The translations under genes were made by a program, and so were the position numbers. The notes under the pieces were generated by a model. The model searched no databases. It had not been told where the DNA came from and was given only the letters and a program-made list of their open reading frames with translations. A stretch of DNA of 64,000 bases from positions 1,994,308 to 2,058,307 of the forward strand of contig CP070686.1 of assembly GCA_020353055.1 (NCBI GenBank), in the 5' to 3' direction. Of the stretch, positions 1-7,776 are shown one piece after another. Source of the DNA: Caldifarciminota bacterium (GTDB taxonomy: Bacteria; Hydrothermota; Tepidihabitantia; SM23-42). How positions within the stretch are numbered: the first letter of the stretch is position 1; every line of letters begins with the position of its first letter.

Positions 1-671
1 ATATCATCCTTAGCGCCTCCGGTTTGAGTAAAACGTATTTTCTGAAGAACGAGACTATCGATGTTCTTCATGGTGTTGACCTTGAGGTGAGAAGAGGAAG
101 TTTTGTTGTTATACTCGGTCCGTCCGGCAGCGGCAAGTCAACGTTACTGCATCTCATCAGCGGGCTGGATCGACCTACCGACGGTAGGATAGTATTCGAC
201 TCTGTCGATATTACCTCTCATGATGATGCACGTTTATCACAGATAAGGAACAAGAAAATGGGTTTTGTGTTTCAATTTCATCATCTTTTGTCAGAATTTT
301 CGTGTCTTGAGAACATCGCACTGCCGGCACTCGTCAACGGCGTTACGCCTGAAACTGCTTACAAAAAAGCACACATGTTACTGCAAAGGTTCGATATTGG
401 GGATAAGGTTAACCGTTTGCCTGACGAAATATCAGGCGGTGAACGGCAGCGTGTGGCGATAGCAAGGGCAATGATCAATGATCCGCTGATAATTTTTGCT
501 GACGAACCAACAGGCAATCTTGACGAGGGTAATACAAATAAACTGCTCGAAGTCTTTGGAAGTCTAAAGCATGATGGAAGGACGGTAGTTCTTGTGACCC
601 ATTCTTTAGATATCGCAAGGGTTGGTACGGAGGTGTACCGGTTGAAAGAAGGAAGGTTATATGCTGTGTGA
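1..671 (+). CDS. lolD: LolD-like ABC transporter ATPase (5' end outside window)
   Basis: ATP-binding subunit of an ABC exporter of the LolCDE/MacB class, which in diderms releases lipoproteins from the inner membrane. Visible motifs (numbered from the TTG at 24): Walker A GPSGSGKST near 32-40, a Q-loop, the signature SGGERQR near 137 and Walker B IIFADEPTGNLD near 155. The frame stays open to the left edge and the upstream codons read ILSASG before LSKTYF, which is the normal N-terminus of this family, so the TTG at 24 is not the start and the gene begins outside the window. It overlaps mcsA by 11 bases, so the two are translationally linked. The partner permease is not visible. Family assignment is firm; LolD rather than another short MacB/FtsE-like ATPase is likely but not proven. 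Confidence 0.85.
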   Translation, partial: IILSASGLSKTYFLKNETIDVLHGVDLEVRRGSFVVILGPSGSGKSTLLHLISGLDRPTDGRIVFDSVDITSHDDARLSQIRNKKMGFVFQFHHLLSEFSCLENIALPALVNGVTPETAYKKAHMLLQRFDIGDKVNRLPDEISGGERQRVAIARAMINDPLIIFADEPTGNLDEGNTNKLLEVFGSLKHDGRTVVLVTHSLDIARVGTEVYRLKEGRLYAV

Positions 672-1134
672 CGATTGCCGGAACAAACCGGCTTCTATCT
701 TCTTTAAGGAAGTTCTGCCTGATAAAACAGTCGAGTTACACCTCTGCGACGAATGTGCATCAAAGCGCGGACTGCTCGTAACAAAGAAATTGTCTCCCAT
801 CGAAATACTTCAGAAACTGCTAAAGCAGAAAAGTGCTCAGGATGAGAAGGTTATTTGCCCGAGTTGTTATATGTCGTTGGCTGAGTTCAAGAGAGTAGGG
901 CGGTTCGGTTGCTCTCAGTGTGTAATAACATTTGACGATCACATAAGGCATTTGATCAAGCAGATCCATCAGAGTGACAGACACATAGGGAGAAAGTCAT
1001 CATCCGGTACAAAAAAGGGGCTTGAGATTTATAAGTTACGAGAAGAACTCAAGAAGGCTTTGGATAATGAAGCCTATGAGGATGCGGCTAAGATAAGGGA
1101 CAAACTCAAGGGTTATGGCATCGAAGATGTTTGA
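661..1134 (+). CDS. mcsA: McsA-like zinc-binding protein with UVR motif
   Basis: 157-residue homologue of McsA, the activator of the protein-arginine kinase McsB. Four CxxC pairs are seen (C3/C6, C29/C32, C66/C69, C84/C87), as expected for two zinc modules, followed by a C-terminal UvrB/UvrC-type motif (about 122-157, with NEAYEDAAKIRDKL). The length is close to Firmicute McsA. The gene overlaps lolD upstream by 11 bases and mcsB downstream by 20 bases, so coupled translation with the kinase is expected. No ctsR regulator gene is next to it, unlike the Firmicute ctsR-mcsA-mcsB-clpC operon, so its role here is inferred to be kinase activation rather than CtsR control. Confidence 0.88.
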   Translation: MLCDDCRNKPASIFFKEVLPDKTVELHLCDECASKRGLLVTKKLSPIEILQKLLKQKSAQDEKVICPSCYMSLAEFKRVGRFGCSQCVITFDDHIRHLIKQIHQSDRHIGRKSSSGTKKGLEIYKLREELKKALDNEAYEDAAKIRDKLKGYGIEDV

Positions 1135-2173
1135 CAACATCCGTTGGCTCATTCCTGCGTCAGACAAAACACTGCAGTGCGGGGAAGAGAGTGAGATTGT
1201 TGTTTCATCACGCATACGGATTGCCCGGAATCTCGACAATGTACCTTTTGAATTGAAGATGAAACAGTCCGATGCAGAGAATCTGATCGGTTTGATACGT
1301 TCGATAGTAGATAATAAAATTCCCGGAGAGTTCTTGAATCTAAGAGATTTGAAGCCCCTGGAGCGAGAGTCGTTGCTCGAGTGTCACTTGGTTTCGCCCG
1401 GTTTTATCACGAAAGAAAAACCCACCAGTGTTTTCATAAACGAAGGTGGAAATGTTTCGGTGATGATAAACGAAGAGGATCACTTACGGTTTCAGGGAAT
1501 TGGCTGTGGTTTGAATTTCGTCAATCTTTCCAGCGAAGTGTTCCGCGTCGAAGAATATATCGGTGACAATGTCAATTATGCCTATAGTGACGGATATGGA
1601 TTTCTTACCTCATGCCCGACCAATATCGGAACGGGAATGAGAGCCTCGGTTTTCATGCATTTACCGGGTTTGGTTTTTACGAATGAGGTCGAGAAGGTGC
1701 TTAAGGGTGCATTGCAGATAGGTATGACGGTAAGGGGCATATATGGCGAGGGTAGTGAGATCAGGGGAAGTCTCTTTCAGATTTCAAACCAGCATACAAT
1801 AGGATTCAAAGAGGAGGATCTGCTCGAAAGAATAACCAAGTTGGCAAGAATGATCATCGATATAGAAAAGAAAGCACGTGACGTCATTCTGACCAAGGCA
1901 CGCAGCGAATTTGAGGATAAGATATATCGCAGTTTGGCGATTCTCAGGGCAGCGCGGACAATTAACAGCACCGAGGTATTGAACTTATTGTCAGCATTAA
2001 GATTCGGTGTCGGCGTCGGTATGGTGAAAGAGACGACGCTGCAAATACTCAATGAAATAATGGTTGTTTCGAGACCCGCTAATATCCAGCTGTACTTTGG
2101 CGAATTGCTGGAGGAGCAGGAGAGGGATATTAAACGTGCCGAGTATATAAGAAAAAAGCTCGGTGCCGAATAA
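1115..2173 (+). CDS. mcsB: McsB protein-arginine kinase
   Basis: 352-residue ATP:guanido phosphotransferase-family protein that phosphorylates arginines in proteins; in Bacillus the mark sends substrates to ClpCP. Seen: the SSRIRIARN nucleotide-binding stretch near 31-39, NEEDH near 119-123, and SCPTNIGTGMRAS with the catalytic cysteine at about 167, the position known for characterised McsB. The C-terminus has RDIKRA (337-342), matching the RDxxRA phosphoarginine-sensing motif that separates McsB from creatine/arginine kinases. The start at 1115 lies inside mcsA; the ATG at 1127 is an alternative. Two short hairpins follow the stop. A ClpC and a ClpP are encoded elsewhere in the window, so a phosphoarginine degradation route is plausible. 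Confidence 0.92.
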   Translation: MASKMFDNIRWLIPASDKTLQCGEESEIVVSSRIRIARNLDNVPFELKMKQSDAENLIGLIRSIVDNKIPGEFLNLRDLKPLERESLLECHLVSPGFITKEKPTSVFINEGGNVSVMINEEDHLRFQGIGCGLNFVNLSSEVFRVEEYIGDNVNYAYSDGYGFLTSCPTNIGTGMRASVFMHLPGLVFTNEVEKVLKGALQIGMTVRGIYGEGSEIRGSLFQISNQHTIGFKEEDLLERITKLARMIIDIEKKARDVILTKARSEFEDKIYRSLAILRAARTINSTEVLNLLSALRFGVGVGMVKETTLQILNEIMVVSRPANIQLYFGELLEEQERDIKRAEYIRKKLGAE

Positions 2174-2181
2174 TAAAAGCA

Positions 2182-2216
2182 CTGCTGAAGGCAGCAGTTC
2201 ACCAATCTGCAGATTG
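2182..2216. repeat. Two small hairpins between mcsB and the MBL gene
   Basis: CTGCTG/CAGCAG with a 4-base loop (2182-2197) is followed by the perfect 14-base palindrome CAATCTGCAGATTG (2203-2216). Neither is followed by a T run, so they are not a clear intrinsic terminator; they may stabilise or separate the mcsB message. Confidence 0.4.
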
Positions 2217-2230
2217 CGGCTAATTCAAAT

Positions 2231-3073
2231 ATGAAGAAACTGCCAAAAAATACAAAGATGGTTTGTAATGGGAAGAAAGTTAACAACGGTCGGCGCGATG
2301 TTGATGAGATTGTTTTCCTTGGTACCGGCGGCGCAAGGTATGTAATCGCCAAGCAATTGAGGGCGACCGGTGGTATGTTATTCAGATTCGGTGGCAAGAA
2401 TGTGCTCGTGGACCCAGGTCCTGAATCGCTCTATCGGATTCTGACATACTTGCCGAAATTCAATCCGGAAAAGATTGACGTGATAATTCTCTCGCATAAG
2501 CATATCGACCACAGCGGGGATATTAATGTTTATCTTGATGTGATTACCAAAGGTGGTAATAACAAGCACGGAATTCTACTGGCACCATCTGATGCCTTCG
2601 GCGAGGACGGAGTCATTCATAGGTATCTTCTCCAATTTCTGGATGAGACCATTATCATCAAGGAGAATCTTGACTTCAGGCAGGGAGACCTTCAATTTCA
2701 CTTTCCAATAAGACATGAGCACCGAGTTGAGACATACGGATTCAGGTTCTTGTATCGTGAACACACCATTTCATATATAACCGATACGAAGTACTTTCCG
2801 GAACTCATCCCTGCCTACCGAGCAGATATTGTCATCATGAATCTGATTAAATTGGGGGCTTCAGATATTGACCATTTGTCGATCGATGATTGTGCGGAAA
2901 TAATCGCCGGGATCAAACCGAAGGTTGCGATCATTACGCATTTTGGTATGACTATGATAAGAACCGGTCCCTGGAATGTCGCCCGGCAATTAAAGGAAAG
3001 GACAGGTGTCGTCGTTCTCGCAGCCGAGGATGGAAAACACTACGCGTTGGACAAACTTCTTTCTTACGGTTAG
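2231..3073 (+). CDS. Metallo-beta-lactamase-fold hydrolase (RNase Z-like group)
   Basis: 280-residue metal-dependent hydrolase. The core motifs are visible: FLGTGGA near the N-terminus, VDPGP (about 57-61), the metal motif SHKHIDHSG (about 84-92, HxHxDH form), a downstream histidine in HEHRVETYGF, the aspartate in YITDTKYF, and a C-terminal THFGM. Active-site ligands seem complete, so it should be a working enzyme, but the substrate cannot be read from sequence; RNase Z/ElaC, phosphodiesterase or lactonase activity are all possible. The first 20 residues are polar and not family-like, so translation may start later (ATG at 2258). It follows mcsB by 57 bases on the same strand and may share its transcript. 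Confidence 0.75.
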   Translation: MKKLPKNTKMVCNGKKVNNGRRDVDEIVFLGTGGARYVIAKQLRATGGMLFRFGGKNVLVDPGPESLYRILTYLPKFNPEKIDVIILSHKHIDHSGDINVYLDVITKGGNNKHGILLAPSDAFGEDGVIHRYLLQFLDETIIIKENLDFRQGDLQFHFPIRHEHRVETYGFRFLYREHTISYITDTKYFPELIPAYRADIVIMNLIKLGASDIDHLSIDDCAEIIAGIKPKVAIITHFGMTMIRTGPWNVARQLKERTGVVVLAAEDGKHYALDKLLSYG

Positions 3074-3095
3074 TTTATATTATTGAAGTGACGCC

Positions 3096-5204
3096 TCAGA
3101 ACTCAACTCTTAGGCCAACGAGAGGCATACGAGGCAGCATGTATATAGCTTTTCGCAAAGTATAATCCCAATTATAGAGATACCCCTGGATATTTTTCCG
3201 GTTGGTTACGTTGAGAATAGACACATAAAATTCACCCCATGTTCCCCATAGCTGGAATTCTTTTCCAATGTGCACGTCAATTCTCTGATAGTATGGAAGT
3301 CGTTCTTTGTCCTGTGCGTACACTGGCAGCCATTCATAAGAACCTTCGTAACCGATGACCGGGCGGTACGCGAGGCCTGCTGCTACCTGTGCTTGAACAC
3401 CGATCTGGAATCCTCCTGGTAGCCTGTTGCCAATAAATAGATTCAAAATATGCGGTCGGTGAACGTCGGTGATCACAACGGATGAGTCATATGGTGTAGT
3501 TCTTTCAGAACGAGAATACGCGTAGGAGATTATCCCGAAGTAGTTGCCAATGCGGTATTTACGCAAGGAGAACTCGATCCCAATAGCCTTTCCTTCACCA
3601 TCGTTGTCGAACGCCGTATCATTCTCTGCCCGAATAAGATTCCCGTAATCTTTTCGATAGACCTCTATTTTGCCGGAAAGTGCTGGCATTATTAAATATT
3701 CGAGACCGAGGTTTATGGTCTTTGCTTGTAAAGGTCTATATTCATCCACCGGGTATTCGAGGGGAGGCGTTTGTGATAAGAAGCCATATGCAAAATACAG
3801 GATTGGGTTTTTCCGATAGGTGAACTTGAATCGGGGTGAAAACACCGAGTTCTTTATTGCAGGATACCAGTCTAATCGTTCGCCGATTTCAAACTCGAAA
3901 ATCTTCAGTAGCGGAAAGCGCTGTGTTGCATAGAAGAATCCGAAATGATCAGTGGTATCGGCATCCAATGAATAGTAGATTGCACCTATCTTGTAGAATA
4001 TATCCTCGATTTTAGCCCCAGAATGAATGAGATCGTAGTGTCCGAATCCTCCGCCGAAAGCAACGTCAAGAAAACCTGCATCATATTCAGTATGTATTTT
4101 CGCACCATATTTTTCTATGCTGTGCTCTTCGGTAACAGTATCTGCACTCGTGATGCCTATTCCGTATACATTCCTGTCAAGCTGACCATAGGAAGTATGG
4201 AATTGGCAATGTAATTGATCAGACGGAGTGAATTGCCAGCCAAACCAGCTAGTGTGTGATGTTCCTGACATCTGCAGGCTGATTGTCTGGTCTATTATCG
4301 TCGTCTGAATATCAGTTCCATCCTTACTATACAAACTGCCAACAAAGAAATCTCCTAGTCCTGTTTTTACATTAACCTTGCCCTGGATATCGAAGAAATA
4401 TGGGAGGAGAACGCTTTCTACGATGCCCATTTGTTTGAGTATGAAATCGAGATAGTTTCTCTTTGCTCCGATCACGGTTGATATGTTCTCTGAAAAGCGG
4501 TGGTTGTATGTAATATTTGCTTCAATCAGGTCGATACTTATCATTCCTCTTGCAAGCCTATCAGGTTCGATCGAATTGAGCAATAGCACCGAACTAATTG
4601 CGTCGCCATACCGAGCAGGTATTGCGCCCATCAGGAAATCAAAATCCTTAATAAGATCGGCGCTGAACGTTGAGCCGACGCCGAAGTAGTGATATGGCAC
4701 CATGATTTCAATATTATCGAGTAGTACTTTGTTTTCGTACAGTTCGCCGCCGCGGACATAGAATAGACCGAGATAATCACTCGCAGAACTAACCCCAGGT
4801 ACGATTTGGATTGCACGGAAGACGTTTTTCTCGGCACCGGGCATTACTTCCATTTCTTTTTTCTCAAAGATCCGTCTTCCCGGTGTGAGGGTGAATCGCT
4901 CGGTTGTTGTTTCAGTTTCTTCCATAGGGATGGGCATCATTCTAAGACCAATGTTGAGACGATTTGTATCGGTTGCATAAGCCATGACCGAGAGCGTTTC
5001 GTCCTCGAAACCAACATGGCTAATTATCAATTCATATGTTCCTTGCCGGACATCTGTTATGATGAACTCGCCGAGTGTGTCGCAGACATAAACTTGATTC
5101 AAATCCGCTACCAGTACATGGGCGGTCAATGGGTTTTTACTTTCAATGTCATAAACATATCCAGAAATACTGGCCGAGGTCATTATGATGAGAAGTGAAA
5201 TCAT
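3096..5204 (-). CDS. TonB-dependent outer-membrane receptor with N-terminal carboxypeptidase-like domain
   Basis: 702-residue protein in the SusC/CirA style. A short signal peptide (about 1-14) is followed by a carboxypeptidase-regulatory-like beta domain (about 12-95, ISGYVYDIESKNPL), a plug domain (about 105-215, with VPGVSSASDYLGLFYVRGG and YHYFGVGSTF) and a beta-barrel ending in LVGLRVEF, a terminal-phenylalanine barrel signal. It should import a ligand across the outer membrane using TonB energy; the ligand is unknown. The start codon overlaps the stop of the upstream LVIVD lipoprotein by one base (TAATG), so the two form an operon and probably a receptor-lipoprotein pair. No TonB box can be named with confidence. 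Confidence 0.85.
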   Translation of the reverse strand: MISLLIIMTSASISGYVYDIESKNPLTAHVLVADLNQVYVCDTLGEFIITDVRQGTYELIISHVGFEDETLSVMAYATDTNRLNIGLRMMPIPMEETETTTERFTLTPGRRIFEKKEMEVMPGAEKNVFRAIQIVPGVSSASDYLGLFYVRGGELYENKVLLDNIEIMVPYHYFGVGSTFSADLIKDFDFLMGAIPARYGDAISSVLLLNSIEPDRLARGMISIDLIEANITYNHRFSENISTVIGAKRNYLDFILKQMGIVESVLLPYFFDIQGKVNVKTGLGDFFVGSLYSKDGTDIQTTIIDQTISLQMSGTSHTSWFGWQFTPSDQLHCQFHTSYGQLDRNVYGIGITSADTVTEEHSIEKYGAKIHTEYDAGFLDVAFGGGFGHYDLIHSGAKIEDIFYKIGAIYYSLDADTTDHFGFFYATQRFPLLKIFEFEIGERLDWYPAIKNSVFSPRFKFTYRKNPILYFAYGFLSQTPPLEYPVDEYRPLQAKTINLGLEYLIMPALSGKIEVYRKDYGNLIRAENDTAFDNDGEGKAIGIEFSLRKYRIGNYFGIISYAYSRSERTTPYDSSVVITDVHRPHILNLFIGNRLPGGFQIGVQAQVAAGLAYRPVIGYEGSYEWLPVYAQDKERLPYYQRIDVHIGKEFQLWGTWGEFYVSILNVTNRKNIQGYLYNWDYTLRKAIYMLPRMPLVGLRVEF

Positions 5205-6220
5205 TATTCTACTTCTTTGATCTCAATGATACGTAAAGGTGAGAGCAAGTAGATGTAGTTGTTATCAAGCGTCCCGTTCAAGATATCGCCCTCAGATTCG
5301 ATATATTCTGCGATGTGAGGCCTAGCATGGTCTATTAGTTCGAACAGATAGATATATGACAAAGGGAGCCCAAGCCCGAATGAGCCGTCGATAATTAATC
5401 TACGAAACAGGACCGGACATTTGATCTCTGATGTTTGTTTTAACTCATCGTCTGAAAATCTGTAAGTTGCCAATTTGTCAACTTCAAGATTTCGGCATGA
5501 AAAGTGAAGGTAATTTCCATCGAGCGCGAATGATGTGACCCACGTGGTGTCAGTGTCAAGTAATGAATATACGTAGGATGGAGACCCAGGTTGTCGCAGG
5601 TCCATTATATGGAAGTCATCATTGTACAAGAGTATATATGCAAAGCATGAATCGACTTCCATATGTGTTATTTCGTTATCAAATGAGATACTATCTAAGA
5701 AGACAGGGTTGGTTTTGTCCGTGATATCAACAATGTCAAACCTGTTGCCAAAATACGGCCACCCCCCCGATGTTAGATAGGCACGGTCATCCAATACGCG
5801 GATTTTCTGTGGATAGGAGGGTATGGTTAGCATACCAATCTGGGTTGGGGATGAGCCGTTCAAATCGATTATTTCCAATCCAGATATCCCCGCGATATAT
5901 GCGTAATCTCCTTTGATAGTGAAATCGCGAATCGTGCTGGCCGCATTGTATGTGGTCAAAAGGAATATTGAATCCACGTCCTCAATGTTATAGATGAGTA
6001 ATGTGTCGTCGTTGGCGATATAGCCCAGGGTATTATCAATAATGACTTTCTGGCCGTAAATGTCGTACGCGGCTACATGTTCGAGGTAAATGCCGTTTAT
6101 ATCCTCGTATTCGGATTCGAATTCAAAATCGAGGCATGATATGAAACATATGGCTGTCAATACTGCATATTTGATGATTATCAATATTGCTGATTTTTCT
6201 TCGAATATTCTACAATGCAC
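5204..6220 (-). CDS. LVIVD-like beta-propeller lipoprotein, partner of the TonB receptor
   Basis: 338-residue surface or periplasmic protein. An N-terminal hydrophobic stretch (about 11-28) ends in FISC, a possible lipobox with the cysteine near 29. The rest is a set of degenerate LVIVD-type repeats (YIANDDTLLIYNI, YAYIAGISGLEIIDL, AYLTSGG..FDIVDI, AYILL..FHIMDL), expected to fold as a propeller. It starts with GTG at 6220, which sits exactly where the upstream promoter (TAGAAT at 6226-6231) predicts transcription to begin, so the message looks leaderless. It runs directly into the receptor gene (TAATG). Whether it is a ligand-binding lid, as SusD is for SusC, is inference; there is no SusD fold here. 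Confidence 0.7.
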   Translation of the reverse strand: MHCRIFEEKSAILIIIKYAVLTAICFISCLDFEFESEYEDINGIYLEHVAAYDIYGQKVIIDNTLGYIANDDTLLIYNIEDVDSIFLLTTYNAASTIRDFTIKGDYAYIAGISGLEIIDLNGSSPTQIGMLTIPSYPQKIRVLDDRAYLTSGGWPYFGNRFDIVDITDKTNPVFLDSISFDNEITHMEVDSCFAYILLYNDDFHIMDLRQPGSPSYVYSLLDTDTTWVTSFALDGNYLHFSCRNLEVDKLATYRFSDDELKQTSEIKCPVLFRRLIIDGSFGLGLPLSYIYLFELIDHARPHIAEYIESEGDILNGTLDNNYIYLLSPLRIIEIKEVE

Positions 6221-6225
6221 AGTCC

Positions 6226-6254
6226 ATTCTAACCCCTGTTTGAGTTTGAGTCAA
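6226..6254 (-). promoter_or_regulatory. Promoter of the LVIVD lipoprotein-receptor operon
   Basis: On the minus strand TTGACT (6249-6254), a 17-base spacer and TAGAAT (6226-6231). Predicted transcription start is 6219-6220, on the GTG start codon. Confidence 0.65.
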
Positions 6255-6279
6255 GGGTCGGATTACTTTGATTCAACAC

Positions 6280-7095
6280 TCAGAAGGCAAATCTATAATC
6301 GATATCGTATTTTTCTCCGAGATGACGGATCCTTTCCCGCAGGCGCACTTTGTACATCTTCTGGTTACTATAATAGGTGTTGAAACTCTCCAGTCGGTCG
6401 GGAAAGTGGATTCTAACCAGCCGTTGGGTGTTACGCCATACCTTGGGATAGGGGTTGAGGGTGTCGAACATGACATATTCGGCGCCAGCATTTTTGGCTG
6501 CTTTGAGGATTTCTCCAATAGCATCAGGTGAATCTGAGATGTAGGGCATCACCGGCGCGACAAATACGCTGGTACGGATACCATCATGAGCAAGCGTTCT
6601 GAGGGCTTTGAATCTCTTTTCAGCAGAAGGTGTGACCGGTTCGAATATCTTTCTCACGCGCTCGTCCATTGAGGTTATCGTGAAACTGACTTTCAATTTA
6701 TACAATCTGCGCAAGACGTCGGTGTCCCGAATGATGATGGATGATTTTGTCAAAATAGACACACGATGTCGATAAGGTATTAAAATTTCGAGACATTTAC
6801 GGGTTATTTTATACTTTAGTTCAAGTGGCTGGTAAGGGTCGCACACCGTGCCAAAGGATATCCTGCTACGTTTTCTGAGCCTTTGAAGCTGGCGCGCGAG
6901 TACTTCGGGTGCGTTTATCTTCACATCGACAAAATCGCCCCACGGCTCGGTATGTCCGGTGAATCTCTTCATAAAGACAGCATAGCAGTACTGACATTTA
7001 TGGGCGCAGCCATAATAGGGATTGATCGCGTAGTCAATGACTGATATGCCTGATTTGTTGAGTACCGACTTGCACTTCACTTCGCTAATAAACAT
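6280..7095 (-). CDS. SPL-like (COG1533-type) radical SAM protein
   Basis: 271-residue radical SAM enzyme related to the spore photoproduct lyase/Rv2578c family. The [4Fe-4S] cluster motif GCAHKCQYCYA (CxxxCxxC) lies near residues 30-40, followed by SFGTVCDPYQPLE, a hallmark of this family, and by TITSMDERVRKIFEP and APVMPYISD. The start is taken at the ATG at 7095 rather than the TTG one codon upstream, because the ATG has GAGGG just before it. In spore formers SplB repairs thymine dimers, but most COG1533 proteins in non-sporulating bacteria have unknown substrates, so DNA repair is only a suggestion. It is monocistronic with its own promoter. Confidence 0.8.
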   Translation of the reverse strand: MFISEVKCKSVLNKSGISVIDYAINPYYGCAHKCQYCYAVFMKRFTGHTEPWGDFVDVKINAPEVLARQLQRLRKRSRISFGTVCDPYQPLELKYKITRKCLEILIPYRHRVSILTKSSIIIRDTDVLRRLYKLKVSFTITSMDERVRKIFEPVTPSAEKRFKALRTLAHDGIRTSVFVAPVMPYISDSPDAIGEILKAAKNAGAEYVMFDTLNPYPKVWRNTQRLVRIHFPDRLESFNTYYSNQKMYKVRLRERIRHLGEKYDIDYRFAF

Positions 7096-7115
7096 CAACC
7101 CTCGTCTGTTTCTCC

Positions 7116-7143
7116 ATTATAGAAAAGTGGTCGACCAAGTCAA
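7116..7143 (-). promoter_or_regulatory. Promoter of the SPL-like radical SAM gene
   Basis: Minus-strand TTGACT (7138-7143), 16-base spacer, TATAAT (7116-7121); leader of about 15 bases to the ATG at 7095. Confidence 0.75.
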
Positions 7144-7189
7144 TATTTACTATATTGCCATTGCATGATGTACAATAGATACAGGCGAG

Positions 7190-7420
7190 GGAAATTCGAA
7201 TCTTTAAGCACTAAATCCTAAGCAATTCCGAAATTCAAAGCACAAAGCTCAAAATAGCCTGTTTTGGTCATTAGTATTTAGGTGTTCGTATTTGTCCCGC
7301 TTCACGAGGGTTCTCGTAAATGAGATCAAATCACAGATTTGAGCATTTACGGAATTTAGTGCTTCGGATTTTGAACATTGTCTAGGATTTAGAATTTTGG
7401 GCTTAGGATTTGATAATTGA
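7190..7420. repeat. Non-coding segment with nested degenerate inverted repeats
   Basis: The 370-base gap between the radical SAM gene and the tRNA has no convincing ORF. It contains AAATCCTAAG (7213-7222) matched by its inverse at 7402-7411, GCACTAAAT (7208-7216) matched by its inverse at 7354-7362, and a central hairpin whose arms (7315-7332 and 7336-7351) pair CGTAAATG with CATTTACG and CAAATC with GATTTG around an ACA loop. Short tokens such as AATTCCGAAATTC and AAAGCACAAAGC recur. This resembles the degenerate intergenic palindromic elements common in some uncultured bacterial genomes; no transposase is present. Confidence 0.6.
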
Positions 7421-7444
7421 CAAGTATCCGCTGTTGGGTATAAT
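7417..7444 (+). promoter_or_regulatory. Promoter of the CAT-anticodon tRNA
   Basis: TTGACA (7417-7422), 16-base spacer, TATAAT (7439-7444), 21 bases before the tRNA. A full consensus match. Confidence 0.85.
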
Positions 7445-7465
7445 CTAGTGGAATTGGTTACAGTC

Positions 7466-7539
7466 GGGCCTGTAGCTCAGTTGGTTAGAGCAGCTGACTC
7501 ATAATCAGCGGGTCGGGGGTTCGAGTCCCTCCGGGCCCA
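7466..7539 (+). tRNA. tRNA with CAT anticodon (elongator Met or Ile2)
   Basis: A 74-base cloverleaf: acceptor GGGCCTG pairs with CGGGCCC, D arm GCTC/GAGC, anticodon stem GCTGA/TCAGC around loop CTCATAA (anticodon CAT), T arm GGGGG-TTCGAGT-CCCTC, discriminator A. The 3' CCA is not encoded. The first pair is G-C, so it is not the initiator tRNA. Elongator methionine versus lysidine-modified isoleucine tRNA cannot be settled by eye. Confidence 0.93.
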
Positions 7540-7547
7540 GTAACGGT

Positions 7548-7603
7548 TCGGGGGTTTCCCGTTTGTATCATTGCAATTTTGGTTTGATGAAACGGGATCC
7601 CGA
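7548..7603. repeat. Imperfect inverted repeat just after the tRNA
   Basis: The left arm (7548-7570) and right arm (7585-7603) pair over TCGGG, CCCGTTT/AAACGGG and TCA/TGA with small bulges. It could end tRNA transcription or slow exonucleases, but there is no T tract behind it. The remaining bases up to 7776 hold no gene that I can support, only a degraded copy of the tRNA 3' end at 7640-7657. Confidence 0.45.
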
Positions 7604-7639
7604 TTGCTGAGCATTAAGAAGTATAATGCAGAATCTGGA

Positions 7640-7657
7640 CGAGTCACTCCGGGCCTA
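7640..7657 (+). repeat. Degenerate copy of the tRNA 3' end
   Basis: 16 of 18 bases match the last 18 bases of the tRNA (7522-7539); the differences are one C to A and one C to T. It lies about 118 bases downstream in the same orientation. It could be the trace of an excised integrated element or of a decayed second tRNA copy; no integrase is nearby. Confidence 0.4.
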
Positions 7658-7776
7658 TTTTCTATGGTTATATATACCTATACGATCGTGCAAAGGAAGT
7701 GTGGATTATTGAGTTCGGGATATTAGAACATTATGTATACACCTATCATATTGAACATTAACAAGCATCACATACT

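Noticed and set aside
24-26. TTG as the start of the first ATPase gene
   Set aside because: The frame is open to the window edge and the codons upstream encode the normal family N-terminus, so the gene simply begins outside.
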